A stretch of 64,000 nucleotides of DNA, taken from the NCBI GenBank assembly GCA_028685875.1, contig JAQUDD010000001.1, positions 34,209 to 98,208 of the forward strand, read 5' to 3'. Source of the DNA: Candidatus Absconditabacteria bacterium. GTDB taxonomy: Bacteria; Patescibacteriota; Gracilibacteria; Absconditabacterales; Absconditicoccaceae. A program made the position numbers and the translations under genes. Below are positions 1 to 11,187 of the stretch, in pieces. The notes under the pieces were generated by a model. The model searched no databases and was not told where the DNA came from. It saw only the letters and a list, made by a program, of their open reading frames with translations. How positions within the stretch are numbered: position 1 is the first letter of the stretch; each line of letters starts with the position of its first letter.

Positions 1-33
1 GTAAGGAAGCTGAACGAAGAATTAGTTTATAAC

Positions 34-621
34 CGTCATTCTGAGCGAATGCAAAGAATCCAGTGAATCTAACATCTGGATCCTTCACTGCGTTCAGGAT
101 GACAACAGTCGGTCATTCTGAGTGAATGCGAAGAATCCAGTGAATCTAACATCTGGATCCTTCACTGCGTTCAGGATGACAACAGTCGGTCATTCTGAGT
201 GAATCTTCGTCATTCTGAGCGAATGCGAAGAATCCAGTGAATCTAACATCTGGATCCTTCACTGCGTTCAGGATGACAACAGTCGATCATTCTGAGTGAA
301 TCTTCGTCATTCTGAGCGAATGCGAAGAATCCAGTGAATCTAACGTCTGGATCCTTCACTGCGTTCAGGATGACATATGCGTCATTACTGAGTGAATCTT
401 TGTCATTCTGAGCGAATGCGAAGAATCTAGTGAATCTAACATCTAGATCCTTCACTGCGTTCAGGATGACAACAGTCGGTCATTCTGAGTGAATCTTCGT
501 CATTCTGAGCGAATGCGAAGAATCCAGTGAATCTAACGTCTGGATCCTTCACTGCGTTCAGGATGATAACAGTCGGTCATTCTGAGCGAATCTTCGTCAT
601 TCTGAGTGTAACGAAGCTGAA
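34..621. repeat. Array of REP-like palindromes (family 1)
   Basis: About six head-to-tail copies of an imperfect palindrome lie here. The left arm reads GTCATTCTGAGCGAATGCGA then AGAATCCA, the loop is about 15 nt, and the right arm runs TGGATCCTTC to CAGGATGAC and is the reverse complement of the left with a few mismatches. Copies differ by single bases. There is no protein-like reading here. The same unit recurs through the window, so this is a dispersed family clustered next to the GIY-YIG gene. Confidence 0.93.
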
Positions 622-636
622 CGAAGTATCCATTAA

Positions 637-927
637 CTACAAACTTTCAAACAAATCTTCTCGACAAGAATTTTCTTGCTCTATAAGGTCTATTTTCTTT
701 TTTCTGACTCGTCCTTTGAGTTTCTTCTCATACTCTATTGCTTCTTGTATCGTAGGAAGTTCCTGAAACCATACCAACTTATCAATACCATATCTTGCAG
801 TAAATCATGGTATGAGCTTTGATCTATGCTCATACATTCTTTTTTCTAAATTAGCAGTAACTCCAATATAAAGGGTTCCATTTCTTTTGTTAGTGAGAAT
901 ATAAACAAATCCTCTCTTTTCGCTCAT
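637..927 (-). CDS. GIY-YIG nuclease family protein
   Basis: This small (96 aa) single-domain endonuclease belongs to the YhbQ/UPF0213-like group. The GIY-YIG core is visible as FVYILTNKRNGTLYIGVT at residues 7-24, followed by EKRMYEHR and a Glu in EYEKKLK that fits the metal-binding position. One in-frame TGA occurs in the motif IPGFTARY, where relatives carry glycine, so the gene is intact only under code 25. It ends in TAG. No Shine-Dalgarno sequence precedes ATG 927. REP-like arrays lie on both sides, which suggests a link between this nuclease and the repeats, but that is inference. The family assignment is firm; the substrate is unknown. Confidence 0.9.
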
Positions 928-959
928 TCATAGATAGTATCTGTTAAAAATGATCTTTT

Positions 960-1283
960 ATTTGGATCCTTCGCAGGCTCAGGATGACAACAGTCTGTCA
1001 TTCTGAGTGGAGCACAGCGTAACGAAGAATCCACTAAACAACTTACTATTATCTGGATCCTTCGCAGGCTCAGGATGACAACAGTCTGTCATTCTGAGTG
1101 GAGCACAGCGTAACGAAGAATCCACTAAACAACTTACTATTATCTGGATCCTTCGCAGGCTCAGGATGACATATGCGTCATTACTGAGTGAATCTTTGTC
1201 ATTCTGAGTAAAACGAAGAATCCACTGAACAATCTGCTTTTATCTGGATCCTTCCCCATTCGCTTTGCTCAGGGTCAGGATGA
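960..1283. repeat. REP-like palindromes (family 1), second array
   Basis: Three to four copies of a variant unit lie here: TGGATCCTTCGCAGGCTCAG plus GATGAC paired with GTCATTCTGAGTGGAGCACA and GCGTAACGAAGAATCCA. Two copies are nearly identical, suggesting recent tandem duplication. The array fills the space between the GIY-YIG gene and the 3' end of pepF. Confidence 0.92.
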
Positions 1284-3104
1284 CTATTGTATTTTCCCTA
1301 AATCTTTTGCCAATCTAATCGTATCCTCCAAATAAACATTCATCTCCTCGAGTCAGAGTTTTCGAAAGTTTTTATCTGCAATATCTATTCCCATCTTGAG
1401 GAAGATTTCTCTTGGTGAGAGGTTTTGCCCATCACTAAGGAAGGTTTTTATGTCATTAATGGAGAGTTTCCCCTGGTAAAGAAGAGATTCCATCGCTTTG
1501 GAAAGCAGAATTCCACTTGCATAGAAGGGAACATAAAAGAAATACCTGAAATGATTTCGGTAAATCCATCGATTATGATTTTCTTCTGAAAAGGTCATTG
1601 CTTCTCCGGTGTAGGCTTGCATCCATTTGGCGAAAAGGGATCAGATTTCTGTAGCATTGAGATAGCCTTTTTGACGGAATTGATGGTGGAGTTCCTGCTC
1701 AAATTTAAATCCTGCTATCTGTCTATGAGCAGTTCTGACCATATCATCCATTTTTGCAACTCTGAAGGTTAATTCCTCTTCTCCTGTGAACTGTTTTGAA
1801 AGTTTTCTGTTAAGGATTGCTTCAAAAAACGTACTCGCAACTTCTGCTGTGGAGATTACTGCTCCATAATTGATTGCATTCTGCTTTCTCTGAAGATGAG
1901 CATTGATCCCGTGTCCCATCTCATGAATAAGCGTACGCAAATCATCAAGTTTATTGGTAAAATTAAGCATAATATAAATGGGAAGATTTTTTGAGTTATC
2001 CGTACAAAATGCTCCTCATTTTTTTCCTTTACGAGGGTAGACATCAATGCGTCCTTCTTTGAGGAACTCCTCAAAGATAGATAAAAATTCGGGATCCAAT
2101 TCTTTAAGCGTTTCTTTCACTGTTTGTACTGCTTCTTCTCGAGTATATTTTTTCTCTAGATCACCGTATTCAAGATTCTTTTCTTCGTAAGTAAGCTGAT
2201 TCTTTCCAAAGAGCTTTGCCTTGAGTGTGTAGAAGCCTTTTGAAAATTCAAAGCTGTCTACCACAGCAACAGACATTGCTTCGACTACTTCTTTGTCTAT
2301 ATCATTAGCAAGATAGCTCGCCTCTTCGGGATAAGAGAAATTACGGAGTTCGTCAACACTCTTTTTGTATTCCAAGATACTATTGATTTCGTTTTCCGCT
2401 TCGGGTCTGAGGGACCTGAGGAGAAGGTTTGCTTGCTGAGCAGCCTGAGTTCTGAGTTCCTCGTTTGCATCTGAGGTAAGTGTTAACAGTTCTTCAAAAG
2501 ACTTTTTCTCTGTTTTTCCTTCGTGAGTGATTTCTCCTTCTAGCGCAGAAGTCATTTTTTGTGTCATCATTGCCCGGTTTTCATAAGAGGTTTTTGACAT
2601 AATATTAATAATCTTTTCTTCTGCATCGCTCAAGACATGTTTTGCCTCTCTGAAGAGTTTTTCGAGAAAATGTTTGTAGTCTATGAGCAGAGGACTAGAG
2701 AGAAACGCTGTCTGCTGTTCTGGTGCGATTTTCGTCAAACTAAGTTCGAAAAAGAGCTTTTTATTTTGCATTTTGGTGGCAAAGTCATCTGCTTGGTTTG
2801 CCGCAGAGAGGATTGCTTCATCATCACTATGTATACACTTTTGAAGGTAGTAATAGTAACTCTCCGCACCTATTACTCCAAAATCTGAGCCTCATTCTCC
2901 TAGCCCTCCTTGAAGCTGCTGGTAGTCATCAAGAGCCTCTTTGAGCGTAGTCGCATCGTGAAGATAATTAGCATTATGTTCTCGTTTTTGGCAGAAGGCG
3001 TCTATTATTTTTTCTGTTTCTTTTCTTTGTTCTAGCCGAAATTCTGGAGAAACATTTGGGGAAATAGCATCGAAGGATCGTTCAGTTTGTAGTATGTTGG
3101 TCAT
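1284..3104 (-). CDS. pepF: Oligoendopeptidase F (M3 family zinc metallopeptidase)
   Basis: Cytoplasmic zinc peptidase that cleaves oligopeptides. The 606-aa length matches PepF (about 600). The zinc motif HEMGH is at residues 394-398, in the context LIHEMGHGINAHL, followed downstream by the TAEVASTFFE segment that supplies the third zinc ligand. Several in-frame TGA codons, for example after QLQGGLGE and GYLNATEI, must be read as glycine; all pieces share one frame. Stop is TAG. ATG 3104 was chosen because the conserved N-terminus starts there. No Shine-Dalgarno is seen. No operon partner is evident. Confidence 0.92.
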
Positions 3105-3149
3105 TGAGCATAGGTAAAATAAATCTGGGTAAAGAATAGTGTTTTTATG

Positions 3150-3178
3150 CAAAAAATCCAGCGGGAATGCTGGATTTT
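3150..3178 (-). terminator. Rho-independent terminator after the HdeD-like gene
   Basis: On the minus strand a 10-bp stem AAAATCCAGC/GCTGGATTTT with a 6-nt loop runs into a T-tract. It lies between the HdeD-like gene and pepF, both read on the minus strand. Confidence 0.7.
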
Positions 3179-3190
3179 CGGGTATTAGCT

Positions 3191-3390
3191 TGTCATTCTG
3201 AGTGTAACGAAGAATCCAGTCTGTATAAACGCTATGAACAGCTGGATCCTTCGCAAGCTCAGGATGACAACAGTCTGTCATTCTGAACGAAGTGAAGAAT
3301 CCATCAACAAATTATCATCACAAGAAACAAAACGGTAAAGATAAAAGGAATTTTCTCTAACCTGGATCCTTCGCAAGCTCAGGATGACAA
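3191..3390. repeat. REP-like palindromes (family 1)
   Basis: Two to three copies of family-1 arms (GTCATTCTGAGTGTAACGAA and TGGATCCTTCGCAAGCTCAG) fill most of the gap between the HdeD-like stop codon and its terminator. Confidence 0.88.
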
Positions 3391-3391
3391 A

Positions 3392-3988
3392 TTACTCCTC
3401 CAAGAGCTCCTCTTCAATTGATTTTTCTATTTTGCTTACGGTTTTAGTAAGTCTCTTTATATCTCCTGCGAGGAAAAGGAAAGAGATTCCTTGCATAATA
3501 ACGGCAGCAGCAATAAATGCTGTCAATATTACCTTTCCTACTGCTACATTAAAAATCAAAACAAATCCTGCAAGGATAAGCAAGGTTCCCAAAATAAGTC
3601 CTACTCGTCGTAGCTTTCCTTCCAGCTTTTTTTCATAAAAAGCATTTGAGAAAACCACCGCTCCTCTTACAATTGCCCAAATTGCTAGGAAGAAAACCCC
3701 GATAAATTGGAATACTTCTGCAGAAACCCAAGGAGAAAAAAGAATTAATACTCAGAATAAAAGATCCAATATTCCACCTGCAAGCAATAATCCCCGATAT
3801 TCGCTTCTTGGCTTAGTTAATGAAGCAATAATTTCTGAAATTCCTGAGATGAGGATTCCGACTCCTAGAAAGATTGCTATCCATACCCAAGATGCTGTTG
3901 GCCAGACTAAAAAGATGATCCCGAAGAGAATCAGTACTACTCCAGATATTGCAAGGAGCAGCTGATGGTTTTTGAGTAATTTTTTCAT
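3392..3988 (-). CDS. HdeD-like (DUF308) membrane protein
   Basis: This 198-aa integral membrane protein has about six hydrophobic helices. The first half begins MKKLLKNHQLLLAISGVVLI with the FGIIFLVWPT segment typical of DUF308/HdeD proteins, and the second half repeats the pattern (GVVLILFG and GTLLILAGF). It ends in a charged tail, KSIEEELLEE. An in-frame TGA near position 3752 (ILDLLF-G-VLILF) joins the halves. HdeD of E. coli is linked to acid resistance; no such role can be inferred here. Stop is TAA. Confidence 0.8.
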
Positions 3989-4009
3989 TGTAATGAGCAG
4001 AAAAAAATA

Positions 4010-4042
4010 AAAAAAGGCTACACAGTAGTAGTGTACCCTTAT
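4010..4042 (-). terminator. Rho-independent terminator after nrdG
   Basis: On the minus strand an AAGGGTACAC/GTGTAGCCTT hairpin is followed by a long T-rich run, about 25 nt beyond the nrdG stop codon. Confidence 0.75.
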
Positions 4043-4066
4043 CTTTAACTAATACAAGAATAATTT

Positions 4067-4696
4067 TTAAGAATTTTGCTTTAGATAGAGATTAACAATG
4101 TGTTCTGAGTGCTTTTGGACGGCAGCAACATCTTCTGGCGTCAATAAGGGCATATCTGTATATTTCATCATTTCTTTTTCATCAAATGCCCAAGTAATTT
4201 CTCCCCTTGCTCTAGTGGTAGGGATATCGATTACCCTCTGATTAGAGGACCCCCTGAACCTAAGCATTAAACTTAATAATTTTTCTTCAAATCTTCCATC
4301 TACCAATACATCAATATTCTCCATAATTTTGGTTGTATAAGGGAGACGTGGTTCCATATATTTGCTGATGAATTCATAGACAAAACCTGAATAACATCGA
4401 ATGGTTTTGTCTGGTGCTGCTATACGTACCTGCCTAATCAGATTTCGGATTTGTTCTTGGTTTGCGGGAGCAAGTGGCTCTCCTCACAATAAGGTAAGCC
4501 CTGTTACTTCTTCTCTCTGAAGAGAGGCGATGATACTGTCTATCGTTTCCTGTGTAAATTCTTGTCCAAAATTAAAATCCCATGCTTCAGCATTGAAGCA
4601 TCCTGGACAGGCGTGTTGGCATCCGCTTGCAAAGAGAGAAACCCTGATTCCTGGTCCATTTGCTACATCATTTCGTTTGATGTTGGCATATTTCAT
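4067..4696 (-). CDS. nrdG: Anaerobic ribonucleotide reductase activating protein (radical SAM)
   Basis: Activase that uses a 4Fe-4S cluster and SAM to install the glycyl radical on NrdD. The 209-aa protein has the cluster motif CxxxCxxC at Cys26, Cys30 and Cys33 (SGCQHACPGC), preceded by NGPGIRVSLF as in NrdG. The early TGA after VTGLTLL restores the glycine of the GGEP SAM-binding segment (LTLL-G-GEPLAP). It is somewhat longer than E. coli NrdG (154 aa), with an extended C-terminal part. It lies downstream of nrdD on the same strand, with about 225 nt and a REP element between them. Stop is TAA. Confidence 0.92.
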
Positions 4697-4737
4697 GGGG
4701 GAGTAAAAGAGGAAGAGATAAAGAGGATAATAGTTTC

Positions 4738-4889
4738 GTCATTCAGACGACTGAAAGTGCAGACGAACGAAGAGAGGCGGAACTGAAAGGAGGAAGAATC
4801 CAGGTAAAAAAGGATTCTTTTTATCTAGATTGCTTCGCAAGCTCGCAATGACAGCATATGTATGGATTCTTCACTCCGTTCAGAATGAC
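4738..4889. repeat. Composite REP-like element between nrdD and nrdG
   Basis: The first ~85 nt (GTCATTCAGACGACTGAAAG to AGAATCCAGG and an AAAAAAGGATTC tail) recur in inverted orientation at about 19145-19231. A family-1 copy (TTGCTTCGCAAGCTCGCAATGAC and GGATTCTTCACTCCGTTCAG) follows. Confidence 0.85.
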
Positions 4890-4922
4890 GATTTCTCTTT
4901 TTTTGAATGACTACTATTATGA

Positions 4923-7067
4923 TTACAGATGAAGAACTCTTTTTGAGATTTCTTGGGTTTTCCCTACATTTCGGTATTTTTCTCCGAGATAACCACACGT
5001 TCTACGAACGACATTCATTTTTCCTTGGTGTTTATTTCCACATTGTGGACACTCCCATCCACCCTCTGCATTTACAAACATTTCTCCTGAATATTCACAC
5101 TCATGACAGTAGTCACATTTAGTATTAAACTCTGCGTATTGGATGTTTTCATAAATGAATTTAACTAATGATTCAATCGCTTCAAGGTTATTTTGCATAT
5201 TTGGCATCTCAATATAAGAGATACATCCCCCAGAAGAAATCGTTTGAAATTGAGACTCAAACTTGAGTTTTGAGAAGGCATCAATTGGCTCTCTCACATC
5301 TACGTGGTAGGAATTAGTATAATATCCTTTGTCGGTGATATCCTCAATTTCTCCGAAGCGTCTTTTATCAATTCTTGCGAATCTGTAACATAAGGATTCA
5401 GCAGGAGTTCCATAAAGAGCAAACCCAATATTCGTCTCTTTTTTCCATTGGTCGCATCTGTCTCTGAGCGTTTTTATGACTTTGAGAGCAAATGCTTCTC
5501 CTTTTGCATCAGTGTGAGAAACCCCTGTAATCAATTTACTTGCTTCATATATTCCAATATATCCCATAGAAATGGAAGAATATCCTCCATAGAGGTATTT
5601 ATCAATTGTTTCTCCTTTTTTGAGTCTTGTAAGTCCTCCGTACTGCCAGTGAATAGGGCTTACATCAGATTTTACGCCTTTGAGTTTATTATGTCTAATC
5701 ATCAATGCTTCATACACCAGTCCCATCCTCTCTTCTAAGAGTGTAAAGAAAGCAGACTCTGGATCTTCTGACTGAGAAGCAATAATAGCAATCTGAGGAA
5801 GGTTGAGACTTACTACTCCTTGATTGAATCTTCCTTCATATTTGTAGTTTCCGTTTTCATCTTTTCGTTCGGAAAGAAATGAACGACATCCCATGGGACT
5901 AAAGACATTTCCTTCATGATTCTCTCTCATTTTCTTGGCTGAGATATAATCAGGATACATTCTCTTGGCAGAACATTCCACTGCTAACTTGGTCACATAA
6001 TCATATTTTCCTCCAGAGAGATTGTTGTATTCTTCGAGTACATACACCAACTTTGGGAAAGCTGGAGTAATCCAGATTCCTTCTTCGTTCTTAATTCCTT
6101 GGATTCTCTGTCTTAGTACTTCTTCAATAATTCTGGATGAATAGTCCACATAGGGATCGTTTTCATCAATATGTAAGAAGAGCGTCACAAAGGGAGATTG
6201 GCCATTGGTAGTCATCAAGGTATTGAGTTGATATTGAATGGTTTGGATTCCGGATTTTAGTTCTTCTGCTACTCTTTGTTCTACGAGTTCCTCAATGAGT
6301 TCTGGACTAATTTTATCTCCAAATTTCTCCATTATTTTTTTTCTCTGTTTATCTTCGGTTTTTTTAAGGTATTTTCCTAAGTACTTGATATTGGCAGATT
6401 GTCCCCCATATTGTCCAGAGGAAACCGCAGCAATAATTTGAGTCAATACCGTACATGCAACCTGAAAGCTTCTCGGACTTTCTACGAGTTTTTCATTCAT
6501 CACAAGTCCATTGTCTAGCATATCCTGGATATTGACTAGGCAACAATTGAACATATCTTGGATAAAATAATCCATATCATGAATATGAATAGCTCCGTCT
6601 TTGTGTGCTTGACTCAGATGTTCTGGGATAAATAGCCTTTCTGCCAGATCTTTACTCACTTCTCCAGCAATAAGATCCCTCTGTGTAGAGACAAGCGCCG
6701 CACTTTTATTGGCATTTTCTTCTCCCACATCTTTATTTCTGTTCTTCACAAGCTGCAAGATAGACTCATCTGTCGTATTTGCTTTTCTGATTAAAGCTCT
6801 TTGATAACGGTAGATGATATATTTCTTTGCGAGTTCCCCTTTCCCTGATTTGATTAATGCAGATTCTACAAAATCCTGAATTTCTTCGATAGTAAGGAGT
6901 TCTTTATTCGTTTCTTCAAGATCAGTGATAATTTGTTGAATGAGTTCTGGGGAAGCTTGCTCTTGCAGGGGAAGTTCTTTGTTTGCTTTTCAGATTGCTA
7001 CTGCAATCTTACTTGCATCATAAGGAACCACCTCTCCGCTTCTTTTTTTAATGTTATGAATTACCAT
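4923..7067 (-). CDS. nrdD: Class III anaerobic ribonucleoside-triphosphate reductase
   Basis: Reduces ribonucleotides to deoxyribonucleotides under anoxic conditions. The 714-aa protein has an N-terminal ATP-cone (residues ~1-95, starting IKKRSGEVVPYDASKIAVAI). The catalytic barrel follows, then a C-terminal zinc site (CDYCHEC and CPQCG) and the glycyl-radical motif RRTCGYLGE with the radical Gly at about residue 692. One in-frame TGA in the ATP-cone (AVAI-G-KAN) is read as Gly; the remaining 611 residues contain none. ATG 7067 was chosen because it includes the whole ATP-cone. Two NrdR-box-like palindromes lie 59-107 nt upstream. True stop TAA. Confidence 0.95.
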
Positions 7068-7125
7068 TTTACTAACATATAAAATTAAATAAAGGCATAT
7101 GGGAAAGGTATTATTTTATTTTTAG

Positions 7126-7174
7126 ACACAAGATATTGTGTCTTGTTTTTCATTCTGACTACTATATATAGTAG
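7126..7174. promoter_or_regulatory. Tandem NrdR-box-like operators upstream of nrdD
   Basis: Box 1 (7126-7141) reads ACACAAGATATTGTGT, one mismatch from the published NrdR consensus acaCwAtATaTwGtgt. Box 2 (7159-7174) reads CTACTATATATAGTAG, a perfect palindrome matching the consensus core. Their centres are 33 bp apart, close to the roughly three-helical-turn spacing known for NrdR. They sit 59 nt upstream of the nrdD start. No nrdR gene is in this window. Confidence 0.75.
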
Positions 7175-7492
7175 CGTAGCATAAAAGCAATGGAAAAATA
7201 CTTCAAAGTTTTTCCTCTATGATAGCTATTAGTTAGCAGATTTTTGCAGTTTTTAACAACAAAAGGAAAGATTAGCCCGCATTACACCTTAATTACTTGT
7301 AAAACCTCAGTAAGTAATTGGTGTTTCTTCGTTTTTTCTTTTTATCTTTTTATTCACAAAGAAAACCTTTATTCAAAACACAAGGACATAAAACTCTGTC
7401 ACAAAAGCACTACTCCATTCGTTTCATTTGTGGTTGATTTCCTGAATATCTTTGTATAGTATAATTTTTATTGTTTATCTCTTTTTATTAGT
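7175..7492. other. Intergenic region between nrdD and the adaptor gene
   Basis: This is a divergent promoter region. I see no convincing gene. A -10-like TATAAT at 7460-7465 lies 28 nt before the ATG at 7493, without a well-placed -35. Otherwise it is AT-rich with no clear structure. Confidence 0.4.
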
Positions 7493-9805
7493 ATGAAATT
7501 TCCAAAACTGACAAAGAACATTTGGATTGTTTGAGGGGCTGCGCTTCTTCTGGTTCTGATTTTAGGATTTTTCTTGGTGAAGAAACTTTGAGGAAGTGAT
7601 AATGATAGTGTTGACTATCTCTCAAATGATATGCCAGTAATGAAAGGTGATGTGGTCAATTCTCTCATGATGAATGGAAGAGCAAAATTTTCTAATATGC
7701 AAAAGCTGACCTTTCAACAATCGGGGAAAATTACGGGAGTATACAAGAAAGTCGGAGATAGTGTAAAAGCTGGAGAAGTAATCGCTAGGATGGATAGCTA
7801 TGAAATAGATAATGAGCTGGAGCAGGCGATGATTGATCTTGAAAATGAAGAAAGGGCTTTAGATAAGGCTCAAGATACTTCTAGGAAACAATTAGAAATC
7901 TTACAAGCACAAAAGACCTATGAAGAAAAACTCTACCAACAACAGACTGCTGATCAGGCCTTAAAGCTGACCTTACAGACTATTGAGAATGAGGCAATAA
8001 ATAAAAAAAATAACTATGAACAAGCAGCAAAAGACTATGAGAAAAAGCAAAAGGACTATGCTACTCAGAAGGCTACCTATGAAGAAATCTTGGCACTCAA
8101 CAAAGGTGATGAGATTTTGAATGCTGATGAAGTACTAAAAGAAATGGTAGATGATAGTAAATATCTTGCTGATGATATTCTTAAAGAATTGGATGCTCTA
8201 GATAAGGTAATGATTTATACCACCAAATATTGGTGAACAGAGTTTGATTATCACCGCTATAGTACCAAGGATCAAAATCTGAAAGATACTGTAGAAATGT
8301 ATTTTTGGAGAGTGTTTTCGGTAGCAACGGAAGTGTATAAACGGGCAAATACTTTGGATATTTCCGAGCTATCTCAAGTTCAACTTAAATCATTATTGAT
8401 TCAAAGATATGAAACGATTAGGCAATTAGCGGATGATAAGACATTGCTAAGTGAAGCTACAGACAAACTCTTTACTACCACTGATTCAGAGGATTCACCT
8501 TCTGTTAGCGTTACTATTGCTAATGGAAGAGCTCTCAAAGATACTGCGAATAAAGCAATTGATGAAATTTTAGGATTAACAACTCCAGAAACTATTGGGC
8601 AAAAAAGGAAGGATGAATTAGAAAAGCTTGCTCTTGAACTCAATCAAGATAAACAAGCCTTAGACAAACTCAAGATTGAATACGATCAAGCAGATGTTGA
8701 AAAACAAAAAAAGATTACTGATGCAAGGATGGAATACGAAATGAGGGGGTTGGAGGCTCAAATTGCCAAAACTGCTTGGGAAGATTTAAAGAGTGGAGAT
8801 AATGAAGAAATAAAGCTGATTCAAAATACGATCAAACAAAAGAAAAAAAATATTGAAACTATCATGAAGAAATATGAAGAATATGTTTTGAAGGCTAATT
8901 TCGATTGAGTCATTACCAAGATGAATTTGCAAGTGGGAGATAACGTATGAACAAATTCTTCTAGTTCAAGTGATACCGAAAAATACGTCTATATCGAGAA
9001 TCCCGATACGATGGAAATTCAGCTTGATGTTGACCAAGCTGATATTATTAAACTTCGTGTAGGGATGGAAGTACAGATTTCTTTGGATGCTTTACCGATG
9101 TCCCCCTATACGGGAACTCTTACAGAGATTGACACCACTGCAGGAGATGACGAGTATGGATATTATGGATGAGGGGGAACGACCTATAAAGCAAAAGTGA
9201 TCTTCACAAAAAAACCTGAAGATACGATCCTCGGTGCGATGACTGCCATGGTAACTATTGTATTGGAAGAAGCTTATGATGTTTTGGTGGTACCAAATAT
9301 TGCTATTTCTACTACCGCTCAGGGGGCTGTAGTTATGAGGGTAGAGGATGGAAAATATAAAAAAGCTTTTGTTCAACTCGGGATTTCTGATATGGCAAAT
9401 ACCGAGGTTCTTAGCGGACTTGAAGAGGGTGATATTATTATGGGAGTCTACTTAGATAAGGAAGGGATGGCTGCTGCGGGAATTGGTGATTATGAGCCGA
9501 ATTATGACAACATGGAACTTGGAGGATTTGATGAATATGGAGGATACGAAGAAGACAAGTATGGAGAAAATGGATATTCAGAGGGTAAGTATAGCGAAGA
9601 GGAATTTAATGGAGGAGTATCCAACACCGAGTGAGGAGGAGAAAATGATGTTAATAATAAGGAAGAGGGGGATAATACTCCTCCTGTAACGATACAACCA
9701 AGAAATATTGAAGAAGAGGAGGTAATACTGGAAGCGACAGAAGAAGAAATATTGACTGATCAAGAAGCTATAAGTAAAACAACTCAAGCTCCACGTAGAA
9801 GATAG
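7493..9805 (+). CDS. HlyD/MacA-type membrane fusion (adaptor) protein
   Basis: Likely envelope adaptor of an ABC exporter. The 770-aa protein starts with one TM segment (residues ~9-29, IWIVGGAALLLVLILGFFLV), then a biotinyl-lipoyl-like half motif (GKITGVYKKVGDSVKAGEVI). A very long coiled-coil region follows (residues ~100-470), then the second half motif and barrel (VITKMNLQVGDNVG, QLDVDQADIIKLRVGMEV). The tail is acidic, rich in Gly and Glu. It is longer than usual MacA (~370 aa), mostly through the coiled coil and tail. At least seven TGA codons are read as Gly, including two in the TM region. The MacB-like permease follows after 19 nt. Confidence 0.85.
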
Positions 9806-9824
9806 TTTATTTTAGATTAGATTG

Positions 9825-11072
9825 ATGAATATTTTTCAATACTTCAAAGAAGCTCGGATAACCATCAAAGGAAATGCTTTGAGGAGTTTTTTGAGTATTT
9901 TGGGTATTGTGATTGGAATTTTTGCTGTCATCGTGATGCTTGCGATTGGAAAAGGAGCTGAGAAGCAGTTAATGGATCAACTGGGAGAATTAGCAAAAAA
10001 TCAGATTCAGATTTATCAGGGATGGAATGATGGAGCCAAACCCACGAGATTTAATTTGGATCTGGTAAACTATCTTGAACAGGTTTTCCCTGAACTAGAA
10101 GGAAAAGTATCATATCAGAGTTATGGAAGCTCTGAACTGAAATCGACTACTTCTTCAAGTTCAAGTCAGGGAGGAAGATATACTTCTATGGAAAATAATT
10201 GGATGCAATATTATGGAGTACCTATTTCTTGGTTTGAAAATAATGACAGAGAGCTTTCTCATGGGAGTTTTTTTATTGAGCAGCAATATGATCGTTCTGA
10301 TGCTGTTGTTATTATTAATCAGGATCTCTATGAGAGACTTTTTGAAGGGAAAAATCCGATTGGGGAAAAAATTGAACTTAATAAAAAACTGTTTGCTGTG
10401 GTAGGGGTAGTCAAGAATTTACCAAGAGAATCTGGATACGAATGGAAGAACTATGAAGCATGGATTCCTTATCCGACAATGGCTGCAAAATTTCCTCAGA
10501 ATGCAGAACTTTCGAGTTTAACCATCTACCTCCCTGCCATGGAAGATAATAAACATCGACAAGATAGGATTAGTTATGTGATGCTGAAATATTATAACAT
10601 TTACTCCCTTGAAGAGGCATCGTTTGAGGTAGACAGTTTTTCGAAGTATATTGATGAGATGAAGGAACAGCAGAAAATGATGAATTACCTCTTGCTTGCT
10701 ATTGGAAGTATTTCCTTATTGGTAGGAGGAATTGGGGTAATGAATATTATGCTCGTATCTGTGACAGAAAGGACTAAAGAAATCTGAATTAGAAAAGCGG
10801 TAGGAGCACTGAAGAGGGATATTATTTTACAATTTCTCATTGAGGCAATTGTAATTACCTTGATTGGAGGGATTCTGGCTATTATTTTGAGTTATTGAGC
10901 TGAGTTTTTAATTAATAGATATGGAGAGGCTATGAATCTACATGCCTTAATTACTCCGGATACCGTTGGACTTGCTCTGATTATTACTTCTTTGACGGGA
11001 ATTCTTTTTGGAATTCTTCCTGCAAGAAGAGCTGCGAGAATGCAAGTTATTGATGCATTGAGGTATGAGTAG
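9825..11072 (+). CDS. MacB-like ABC transporter permease (FtsX family)
   Basis: This 415-aa inner-membrane permease has an N-terminal TM (ALRSFLSILGIVIGIFAVIV), a MacB periplasmic core domain (residues ~55-270) and three C-terminal TM helices. It carries the family motif [28 protein letters not shown], where the Gly in EIGIRKA is a TGA, and ends LPARRAARMQVIDALRYE. It lacks the N-terminal ATPase domain of true MacB, so it resembles YknZ-type permeases that use a separate ATPase. No such ATPase gene is in the window. A TTG lies just before ATG 9825; ATG was preferred. It is co-transcribed with the adaptor. Confidence 0.9.
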
Positions 11073-11109
11073 AGAGATAGGTAAATAGTTAGATAGTTTT
11101 GGTGCGTAA

Positions 11110-11136
11110 AGAGGGAAGAAAATCTTCTCTTTTTTC
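11110..11136 (+). terminator. Rho-independent terminator after the permease gene
   Basis: AGAGGGAAGA and TCTTCTCT arms with a short AA loop are followed by a T-run, 38 nt after the permease stop codon. Confidence 0.7.
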
Positions 11137-11187
11137 TTTTTGGGAAAATGATATATATAATGTTAGTTTATATTTTCTTGTTGATGT

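Noticed and set aside
34-621. Repeat array resembling CRISPR
   Set aside because: Units are contiguous imperfect palindromes without unique spacers of even length, and no cas genes are nearby. They match dispersed REP-like elements elsewhere in the window.
7244-7459. Small plus-strand frame in the nrdD-adaptor gap
   Set aside because: Low-complexity residues, no family, no conserved context. It overlaps the promoter region.
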